From: JAIEPT01 sp038217425
Lineage (GTDB): Bacteria; Planctomycetota; Planctomycetia; Gemmatales; Gemmataceae
Assembly: GCA_038217425.1 (NCBI GenBank)
Contig: JBBQPM010000207.1
Location: 1-11,714, forward strand
Direction of reading: 5' to 3'
Length of the DNA stretch: 11,714 nucleotides
Shown: positions 1 through 6,188 of the stretch, piece by piece
How positions within the stretch are numbered: position 1 is the first letter of the stretch
How the letters are laid out: each line of letters begins with the position of its first letter
Made by a program: the position numbers and the translations under genes
Notes under the pieces: model-generated
Seen by the model: only the letters and a program-made list of their open reading frames with translations
The model's database searches: none
What the model was told of the DNA's origin: nothing

Positions 1-132
1 ACATTCGAAGGCTTCCGGGGAGCAATTGACGGATGCTTGGCAAAGACTTCCACGGAGCACCGAGAGAAGTTGCAATCTTTAATGACTCATAAATTCCAGA
101 CCTTTAATCCGGCCTCATTCTTGGCCGCGTGA
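1..132 (+). CDS. IS630-like transposase, C-terminal end (partial)
   Basis: The reading frame enters from the left edge and runs 43 codons to a TGA at 130-132. The peptide contains FRGAIDGCLA, then LMTHKFQTF, and ends SFLAA. From memory this resembles the extreme C-terminus of IS630/DDE-superfamily transposases, which often end in a 'hkFqtF..vs.LaA' pattern; no search was possible. The DDE catalytic residues would lie to the left of the window. The stop codon is followed within about ten bases by a remnant of an unrelated gene, as expected when the transposase gene runs nearly to the end of the insertion sequence. The family call is moderately likely. The alternative is the C-terminus of another DDE transposase family. 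Confidence 0.55.
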   Translation, partial: TFEGFRGAIDGCLAKTSTEHREKLQSLMTHKFQTFNPASFLAA

Positions 133-140
133 GGTATAAC

Positions 141-293
141 AAGGCATTGGCGAAACGTCTCCGTGCGGCAGGCGTGGATAGGTGGGTTCGCGGCGAGCCC
201 CACGCAAGCGATCATGCACCGGCCTGGATCGAGGTCGAAGTAAAGGCCCCGCCGAAGCCGCGTAAACCTCGCGGCTCCAGTGCGAAGGCCTAA
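141..293 (+). pseudogene. exonuclease III (ExoA/Xth) 3' remnant
   Basis: The frame from 141 to a TAA at 291-293 encodes about 50 residues beginning KALAKRLRAAGVDRWVRG and continuing to SDHAPAWIEVEV, followed by a Pro/Lys/Arg-rich tail. The SDHAP motif, with the catalytic Asp-His pair, and the preceding 'aaGvD..vRG' are typical of the C-terminus of exodeoxyribonuclease III, an AP endonuclease and 3'-5' exonuclease of base excision repair. No start codon fits: the frame closes at a TAA at 105-107, and the bases before 138 code for the transposase end in another frame. The similarity begins immediately after the transposase stop, so this looks like the severed 3' end of an xth gene interrupted by an insertion sequence. 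It converges on the GH2 gene, 35 bases away. Confidence 0.6.
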
Positions 294-328
294 AGCTTTT
301 CGGCGCCAACCTGTAATCGGCTCGACTT

Positions 329-2200
329 TCAATCCTGAAGGCGACGCTCCTGCGGCGGTGCCGAGTATTGACTACTGAGCATATCCATGATGCGCTCCCG
401 CCATTCGGATTCGCCAACGTGCTCGACGATCGGCGTGCCGCGGACGGCGCGAGCGATCTCCGCGATGGGCAGTTTGGGCGTTCGATCCTCGAACAGCAAG
501 CCGTTGGATTCTTGATACGTATCCGCAAACTGCGTGTAGCAAAAGCCGGCAAAAACGCGAAGCGCATGAACCGCGGCAAGCAACTCCCCGAATTTCGCTC
601 CGAACTGCTGCGGCGTCTCGACGCGGGAATATCCCCACCCGTTGGGCGATGCAGGCTTGAGCGCGATGCCGCCGAATTCGCTGAGGATCAGGGGTTGATT
701 ATGGTGCCTCGGCTCGCCGACCACAAGAAGTTTGCCGCCCGGACGTTCGCGCTGAAACAAACGCGGGATCTCAACGTCGCCCCCATAGCGGCGTTTCAAT
801 CGATTGGGATTATCATCATAGTCGTGAATGCCGATGAGATCCGTGGCGACGCTTTCCCAACCGTCGTTGCCGACCACGGGCCGGGTCGGGTCCAGAGTTC
901 GCGTCAGATGGTACAACGCCTGCACGTAATGGCGCTGCACAGGGCTATCGGGCAGATCCGGTACGCCCCAGGATTCATTGAACGGGACCCAGGCGATGAC
1001 GCACGGGTGGTTCACGTCGCGCAGGACGACCTCTTGCCATTGCGTCGTCAGCCGCTCAACGGATTGCTTGGAGAAGCGATAGGCGCTGGGCATTTCCTCC
1101 CATACCATCAGGCCAAGAGTATCTGCCCAAAACAGAAAACGTGCGTTTTCGATCTTCTGATGCTTCCGCACGCCGTTGAAGCCCATCGACAAGGCCAGCT
1201 CGACATCGGCACGAAGCGCCTGATCGTTCGGCGCTGTCAGGCCGGTCTCAGGCCAGTAGCCCTGGTCCAGTACCAAACGCAACGGTTGCGGGCGCCCGTT
1301 GAGTACAAACCGATCTCCCTGGATACCGATCGACCGAATCGCCGTATAACTTCGAACCGCATCGATCACTGCGCCATTGCGATCAAGAAGGTGAAGTTTC
1401 GCCTGGATCAACGTCGGCGAAGCTGGATTCCAAAGGAGTTCGTTGCGCGAGTCGTCAATGCCAGGGTCGGACAGTCCAATGCGCCGATGCACCTCGCCGC
1501 GGACGACCAGGTATTCGTCGTCCGCAAGTACGACCTCGCCGACTGATAGATGGACATGCAATCGGGCGTCGTCGCAGCTGGCGCCGACGAGCCCGGCTTC
1601 AAGCGAGATCTCCCACCGTTCCAAACACGAAGTCCATCGCAGCCAACCGATGCGGCAGGGAGGCGCCCATTCCAGCCAAACGCTCTGCCAAATCCCGGTG
1701 GTACGGGGATACCAGATCGAGTGCGGATTGAGTTGCCAATCTTGTTTGCCCCGCGGCTTGGCGAGATCATGCGGATCGTCCTCGGCGCGAACGATGATTT
1801 CTTGCTCGCCCTCGGCTCGAAGCAAATCCGTGATATCGGCGTCGAACGGAGTGTAGCCGCCTTCATGCTTCACGGCAAGACGGCCATTGACCCAAACGGA
1901 CGCCTGATAATCGACCGCTTCGAAATGAATCAGTAGTCGACCCTCGAAGATGGGTATTTCAATCTTGAGTCGATACCAACACGCGCGGTAAAAACCGCAA
2001 TCGTGAATGCCGCTCGCCGACGTCTCCGGCGCGAAAGGCACGCGGATGACCGTGTCGTCCCATTCGACATGCTCGGGACTCGTCCAGACCGACTCGGGAT
2101 CAATCACAAAGTCCCAATCGCCGTCAAGCGAACGCCAGTGGGGTCGTTCGAGTTGTGGCCGCGGATGCGGCAACGCTCCGTCGTTCTGCGTCTTCTTCAC
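329..2200 (-). CDS. glycoside hydrolase family 2 (beta-galactosidase/glucuronidase-like)
   Basis: A 623-residue GH2 enzyme that hydrolyses beta-glycosides by the retaining mechanism. The order is the sugar-binding beta-sandwich (about residues 20-180, with RSLDGDWDF, FYRACWYR and YPRTTGIWQSVW), an immunoglobulin-like middle domain (about 185-290) and the TIM barrel (about 290-600). Catalytic residues are visible: the acid/base Glu409 in WVPFNESWG and the nucleophile Glu508 in LILSEFGG. The GFCYTQFADTYQESNGLL segment (552-569) is also typical of the family. There is no signal peptide, so it is probably cytoplasmic. Substrate cannot be fixed from sequence; beta-galactoside, beta-glucuronide or beta-mannoside are possible. 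The start is GTG at 2200, with GGAG seven bases upstream. It lies 51 bases downstream of the CxxC protein gene and probably shares its transcript. Confidence 0.92.
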   Translation of the reverse strand: MKKTQNDGALPHPRPQLERPHWRSLDGDWDFVIDPESVWTSPEHVEWDDTVIRVPFAPETSASGIHDCGFYRACWYRLKIEIPIFEGRLLIHFEAVDYQASVWVNGRLAVKHEGGYTPFDADITDLLRAEGEQEIIVRAEDDPHDLAKPRGKQDWQLNPHSIWYPRTTGIWQSVWLEWAPPCRIGWLRWTSCLERWEISLEAGLVGASCDDARLHVHLSVGEVVLADDEYLVVRGEVHRRIGLSDPGIDDSRNELLWNPASPTLIQAKLHLLDRNGAVIDAVRSYTAIRSIGIQGDRFVLNGRPQPLRLVLDQGYWPETGLTAPNDQALRADVELALSMGFNGVRKHQKIENARFLFWADTLGLMVWEEMPSAYRFSKQSVERLTTQWQEVVLRDVNHPCVIAWVPFNESWGVPDLPDSPVQRHYVQALYHLTRTLDPTRPVVGNDGWESVATDLIGIHDYDDNPNRLKRRYGGDVEIPRLFQRERPGGKLLVVGEPRHHNQPLILSEFGGIALKPASPNGWGYSRVETPQQFGAKFGELLAAVHALRVFAGFCYTQFADTYQESNGLLFEDRTPKLPIAEIARAVRGTPIVEHVGESEWRERIMDMLSSQYSAPPQERRLQD

Positions 2201-2251
2201 GGGTCCACTCCATCGAAGTTATTGCGTCAAAGATCCCTCTTCCATTTCACA

Positions 2252-2692
2252 TCAATTAATTGCCGGAGAGGTGGCGCCTTCTGCAGACATTTTCCGCATC
2301 CCCAATCGGGCGCCATGTGCATGACGACCAGTGCGATTACCGCAATGGGGACACTTTGGAAAGAAGGTCTTGCGTGGCTCTGCCTCGAAATCGATCGACG
2401 GGTGAACGGGAATCAAAAGTCCGCAGCTCTCGCAGTCGTGCAACGGCAAGACTTCTGAATCGTCCAGGTAAATCTGAACCAGCGCCGGGGGCAGTTCCTC
2501 GGGAAAGAAATCGCCTCGCATTTCCAAATTCTGCAGCCACATTCGCAATCCTTTACCTCCATGCCGCGGGCGCTGCAGCAGCCCCTCAACGGCAGGTCGC
2601 TGCAAGTAATGTACGGCCTTGAGGAAATTTCTCCTGACGTCCTCCCATGAATTAATCGATGCGTTCGGTGGGATTCGAGTTGCTTTAACCAC
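2252..2692 (-). CDS. small two-CxxC (zinc-ribbon-like) protein of unknown function
   Basis: A 146-residue protein that I cannot assign to a characterised family. The N-terminal half is probably helical (SWEDVRRNFLKAVHYLQRP, residues 15-33). The C-terminal half has two cysteine pairs, Cys87-x2-Cys90 in DCESCGLLIP and Cys114-x2-Cys117 in PKCPHCGNRTGRHAH, spaced 23 residues apart as in a zinc ribbon. His124 and His126 follow. It is likely a soluble zinc-binding protein; DNA, RNA or protein binding cannot be told apart. The start is GTG at 2692, chosen because AAGGAG at 2699-2704 sits six bases upstream. An ATG five bases upstream, in another frame, would have only one base of spacing and gives a 94-residue frame that ends inside this gene. 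It precedes the GH2 gene on the same strand. Confidence 0.75.
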   Translation of the reverse strand: MVKATRIPPNASINSWEDVRRNFLKAVHYLQRPAVEGLLQRPRHGGKGLRMWLQNLEMRGDFFPEELPPALVQIYLDDSEVLPLHDCESCGLLIPVHPSIDFEAEPRKTFFPKCPHCGNRTGRHAHGARLGMRKMSAEGATSPAIN

Positions 2693-2698
2693 GGCATT

Positions 2699-2704
2699 CT
2701 CCTT
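2699..2704 (-). promoter_or_regulatory. ribosome binding site deciding the GTG start at 2692
   Basis: AAGGAG on the minus strand lies six bases before GTG at 2692 but only one base before the competing out-of-frame ATG at 2697. The spacing favours the GTG start, and with it the frame carrying the CxxC pairs. Confidence 0.6.
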
Positions 2705-2757
2705 CCTTCGGTTCTGGATCTACTATGCTACGCAAAACTTGAGCTTCAGACCGTCAG

Positions 2758-2792
2758 CGGCGTTCCGTGATATCTCATAACGGAAAGCGCCG
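2758..2792 (-). terminator. hairpin downstream of the glycosyltransferase/FAD gene
   Basis: Two blocks, CGGCG plus TTCCGT (2758-2768), pair with ACGGAA (2780-2785) and CGCCG (2788-2792). This gives an 11-bp stem with a two-base bulge and an 11-base loop. It sits in the 225-base gap after the stop at 2918 and before the next gene start at 2692. No U-run follows directly on the minus strand, so termination is unproven; an attenuating or RNA-stabilising 3' stem is equally possible. I see no gene in the rest of the gap. Confidence 0.35.
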
Positions 2793-2917
2793 CAGGACCA
2801 GATGCAATATTCTCAGACGAACGACAGCAATCTTACTTCGCCGCCGAGGCATAACAGTCCGCCGCAACTGCAAGTTCTGCATGGCCCTCAGCGAATCGAT
2901 CATGCGCACAGCCTCTA

Positions 2918-5612
2918 TTAGCTGGATGCTGTTTCGACCAGTGTTCGTTGCGTCGCGGCTTGCTCCGCCGCTCTTTTGCCAGCCAAGAAGGCATGGTCGG
3001 AGTTGTAATATTCCCACTCGCTATATCGGCCCGCGAGGAGAATGTCTTGCTGTTCAAGCCAAACGCGCAGTTTGGCGACGTTCTTCGCTCGTGCGTGATC
3101 GTAAACGACGTAGGCGTGCGGAAGATCGCACTGCAATTTTACCGGCACTTGATCGTCGGGGCCAATGATCCCCACTCGCCGGCAGTCTTCGATGCAGCGC
3201 TGGATCAACGCCTCGCCGTCGCACGGCAGCGGCTTTTGCGGCGAGTAGGTGATCTCGCATGTCAAGCCGAACCCGCCAGGCGGATTGCAATGCAAACTCG
3301 CATTGCCCTGGACGAAGATGCGATGAAAGACCGTATCCTCCGGATAGTAGATCCAGTGCTTTATCGGTCAGACGTTCGCGTTTGATGCCCAGATGCACGC
3401 AGCGGACGGAAACATGTCGCAGCTTTCGAGCGGCTTGAGCAATATCTTCGGGAACTTCGTTTCCCAACGATCGAATCAACACCGGCAACGGCATGGTGCT
3501 AATTAGCTTTTCATATTCGATCTCTTCGCCAGTATTCAGCGTCAAGACGTGGCGAGCCGGCGAAACACTTACGACGCTCGTGTTTAAGCGAAGACGATTT
3601 TCCAAAGCTGGGAGAAACCCATTCATCAGCGCCTGAAAACCGCCTCGCAGCGGATATCCAAAGCGTGCATTGGGACCCATCGGCTTAGGCACGGGCCGAA
3701 GAGCGCCCTCGATCATCTCTTCGAGATCCGGCATTGGAACTCGCCCGCCCAACCACGAAGTTTCCATCTCCTCGAGCGGGACGGCCCAAAGCTTGCGATT
3801 GTACGGGATCGCGAAATGTTTCGCGATGCCCGCACCCCACACGCGGTAAATGAACTGTTCAAAGTTTTCCGAAGGCGGCGTTCCGTTCGACTTCGTGGGC
3901 GACTCGGCAAGCAAAACGGTACTTTCGCTAATGCCGTCGCCGCAACAGTCTTCAATCGCGTCCTTTTTGCAAGCATCCGAATGCACGGACGCATTCGCTA
4001 ACCGGGAGGTATGACGGTCGTTGCCATTTTTGAAGCTGTGTCCATTTGTTTTTCCTTTGCCGTTGCCATTTATCGAATGCGACGCCGCCGTCGATTTTAG
4101 CTCGCCGTAACGGGATTCGATGGCGCCGACGATGCACTCCTTAATGACGTCCGGAGGAAGGCCGTAAAGCGCCCCTTGAAAGGGATAGCGCGTATAGACA
4201 TTCTTACTATAAATCCATGCCTCGCGGTCTTGCCAGTGAACATTGTCGCCCAGAAGCTTTTCATACATTTCATGTACGTAGGCGTCGTTCGAAAACATGA
4301 TGTGCCCTGCGTAGTCGAAGGTGAACCCGTCCTGTTCGATGGATCGACACCAACCCCCGACTTGGCCCTCGCGCTCGAGCAACAGGGCCTCATCTCCGAG
4401 ATGATATGCGGCGCTCAACCCTGTGGGACCGGCGCCGATAACGACGACGCGACGTTGGTCAGACCTGGGGCTACGGCTGCGGCCTCGCTTTGAGCTTTGA
4501 ATCGCCTCTTCAATCAATTGCTGCATCGCGGACGCAGTTTTCTCCCATGAAGTTGCCGCAATCACAGCGTTCATGGCCTTGATTCGACTCTGACGTTGCT
4601 CGGAAGACTCGTTGAGCGCCCGCTCACATGCGGCGGCGAAGTCCTTGGGCGCATCCGCGATCGCGACAATGCCGCCGTATGGAACCGCCACATCCGTAAT
4701 TGAGGTGCTGACAATCGGCTTGTCGGCTGCCATGTACTCTAACACCTTCGTAGGGCTGATGCAGCGCGTCGCCTCGTTGCGCGCAAATGGCATGAGACAG
4801 ACATCCCAGTTTGCGAGATAGTGAGGAAGCAGCTCATACTTTTTCTGCCCTAAGTAATGAATGTTCTCCCGTTGCGGTAGCGTGCCTGGATCGATCTTGA
4901 CGACGGGACCCACCATGACGACCTGCCAGTTTGGGTTGGCATCAGCCACTTGCGCGATCAATTCCAAATCCATGCGCTCGTCGATCACGCCATAGTAACC
5001 CAGCCTGGGGCGCGGGATGCTGTTCTGGTCGTCGGGTTCATTCATTGGACGCTTTGACTGGCCAAAATGCTGGGCATCGACGCTGCTGGAGAAGCAATGA
5101 ACGCTTGGGTGACGGCTCTTCTTGGCTTCAAAGAGACTTGGCCCCCCCGTAAAGACGACGTCCGCAATCTGAAGGAGCTCAGCTTCGCGACTTACTAGTT
5201 CCGGCGGCGCTCCTCGAAATCCCGAAAGCTCGTCCATGCAGTCATAAATGACCGCGACGCAATTTTCGTCCAAGTCTTCAAGCAGCGGGATGGCAAGCGG
5301 CGAGTAAAACCACGCGACGAACTCTTCAATGTTCTGCTCGTCAAATAATTGCTGCATCATCGGTCGGATCAGTTCCAACTGGGCGTCGTGAAACCCTAGT
5401 TCTTTGATCTGGGTTCTTGGACGCGCAATTACGAGGGAATCGCTTAGGGACTCAGTTTCCCACCGGTTCGGCGAATTCGCGTCTTGCAACGGCTCTTCAA
5501 TGAAAATGACTCGAAATCGTTTCGACAATCGCGTCAAGAGGTGCTGAGGCCGCTGATAGACGAAGTTCCAACGCAAATGCGAGAATACGACTAGGGTCAC
5601 GTTCGGGTGCAT
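2918..5612 (-). CDS. glycosyltransferase (GT-B)/FAD oxidoreductase fusion, frameshifted
   Basis: A two-domain protein. Residues 1-375 are a GT4-like glycosyltransferase: the N-terminus carries HLRWNFVYQRPQHLL, and the sugar-nucleotide site is SPTKVLEYMA (286-295) with Glu292. Residues 387 onward are an amine-oxidase/UDP-galactopyranose-mutase-like FAD domain: GxGxxG at 393-398, then REGQVGGWC and FDYAGHIMFS. An Asn/Gly/Lys-rich insert fills about 506-580. The uninterrupted frame stops at 3054 (852 aa), but its last 100 residues lose family character after LTDK (codon 751). Dropping one base of the TTT at 3360-3362 continues as KHWIYYPEDTVFHRIF and reaches the C-terminal FAD signature, AGRYSEWEYYNSDHAFLAGK, ending at 2918 with 897 aa. 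It is therefore a recent mutation or a sequence error. AAGGAG lies six bases before the ATG at 5612. Likely cytoplasmic and part of polysaccharide synthesis; substrate unknown. Confidence 0.85.
3360..3362 (-). other. frameshift site (one extra base in an A-run)
   Basis: On the minus strand the sequence reads GAT AAA GCA CTG G. Removing one A gives GAT AAG CAC TGG (D-K-H-W), and the new frame stays open for 146 further codons with clear oxidoreductase character. A three-base A-run is short for a homopolymer sequencing error. There is no stop codon or obvious slippery heptamer in the zero frame here, which argues against programmed frameshifting. Confidence 0.8.
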
Positions 5613-5634
5613 GGTTTTCTCCTTTCGCCGTCGA

Positions 5635-5673
5635 GCGACCGTAAATTCCCCCTGGTTCAGGGATAACGGTCGC
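5635..5673 (-). promoter_or_regulatory. nested inverted repeat in the leader of the glycosyltransferase/FAD gene
   Basis: GCGACCGT (5635-5642) is perfectly inverted at 5666-5673 (ACGGTCGC). Inside it, CCCTG (5650-5654) and CAGGG (5658-5662) flank a GTT loop. The structure ends just upstream of the AAGGAG ribosome site (5619-5624) of the divergent minus-strand gene, so it would lie in its 5' untranslated region or promoter. It may be an RNA hairpin or a repressor operator; nothing here distinguishes these. Confidence 0.4.
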
Positions 5674-5739
5674 CAGAAGGCGAATGATTACGATGTTGCG
5701 AGTTTCGGTATTGGTGAAAGCTTTTAGGAGCAGCCCGCC

Positions 5740-5826
5740 ATGGACATGCTTGGAGAATTGGCCGCGATGCCTATTTCCGAGTGTGTTCTCGATCTTGCAA
5801 ATTTCATTCCGTCACGAGAAAAATAA
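5740..5826 (+). CDS. possible 28-residue small ORF
   Basis: ATG at 5740 opens a 28-codon frame, MDMLGELAAMPISECVLDLA and then NFIPSREK, ending with TAA. AGGAG at 5726-5730 gives a nine-base spacing. The peptide is amphipathic, without a clear membrane segment. It lies in the divergent intergenic region, about 360 bases upstream of the GH1-like gene. It could be a leader peptide or a chance frame; I recognise no family. Confidence 0.22.
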   Translation: MDMLGELAAMPISECVLDLANFIPSREK

Positions 5827-5911
5827 AACGAAGCTTTAGCGGTCTTCCGGCACGAGGGTTGCGACGGTGAGGGAGTTTGTTGAACTATGCCCTAAGAATT
5901 ACCCATAGAAA

Positions 5912-5938
5912 CGTCGAGTCGACGCGTGATCGATCACG
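5912..5938. promoter_or_regulatory. two abutting perfect palindromes (candidate operator)
   Basis: CGTCGA-G-TCGACG (5912-5924) is followed without a gap by the 14-bp perfect palindrome CGTGATCGATCACG (5925-5938). They lie between the divergent glycosyltransferase/FAD and GH1-like genes, where a shared dimeric regulator could bind. No regulator gene is in the window. Binding is inference. Confidence 0.35.
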
Positions 5939-5955
5939 GTGCGAACGAGATTTTT

Positions 5956-5975
5956 CGCGGGTTCGCCAACCCGCG
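5956..5975. repeat. 8-bp perfect hairpin
   Basis: CGCGGGTT and AACCCGCG flank a CGCC tetraloop. A T5 run (5951-5955) precedes the stem on the plus strand, and no U-run follows the stem on either strand, so it does not look like an intrinsic terminator. It may be an RNA element or part of an intergenic palindromic repeat family. Confidence 0.4.
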
Positions 5976-6188
5976 GAGTCGATTGCGCCCCCGCTTTGGG
6001 GAATCGATTTGAGGGCCCAACTTGCCGATTGCAACGATGGGTTCGACTTTCCAAGGAGCATAAATTGGAACGTCGCGATTCGATGACCGGGGAACGACAG
6101 TGCCGAAAAGTGCGCACGGTGGCAGCATGGCGCGTGGTCGAACGACTTGGTTCAAAAAATTTTTGCGTGTCGAGGCGGGGAGCAGGGT

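Larger units (their letters stand above)
5827..6188. other. non-coding structured leader region upstream of the GH1-like gene
   Basis: About 360 bases with no convincing gene. The frames that cross it have no family character or overlap the GH1 gene out of frame. It holds abutting palindromes at 5912-5938, a perfect hairpin at 5956-5975, an AAGGAG at 6053-6058 with no good start codon after it, and an A6T5 tract at 6154-6164. The promoter of the GH1-like gene should be here, but I could not identify -35/-10 boxes with confidence; a weak TTGAAC occurs at 5880-5885. Confidence 0.4.

Noticed and set aside
87..332. 81-codon minus-strand frame at the left end
   Set aside because: It lies antisense to the transposase end and the exonuclease III remnant, which carry recognisable motifs.
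368..1546. 392-codon open frame on the plus strand opposite the GH2 gene
   Set aside because: It is antisense to a clear GH2 gene with intact catalytic motifs, and its peptide shows no family features. It is a shadow of the GC-rich codon pattern.
2413..2697. 94-codon frame beginning with ATG at 2697
   Set aside because: Its ribosome site spacing is one base, and the frame lacks the CxxC pairs found in the overlapping GTG-started gene.
3360..3362. Programmed ribosomal frameshift as the explanation for the split flavoprotein frame
   Set aside because: The shift needed is +1 at GAT AAA G, with no stop codon, no prfB-like context and no classic slippery heptamer. A mutation or sequence error is simpler.
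5956..5975. Intrinsic terminator at the CGCGGGTT hairpin
   Set aside because: The T-run precedes the stem on the plus strand, and no U-run follows it on either strand.
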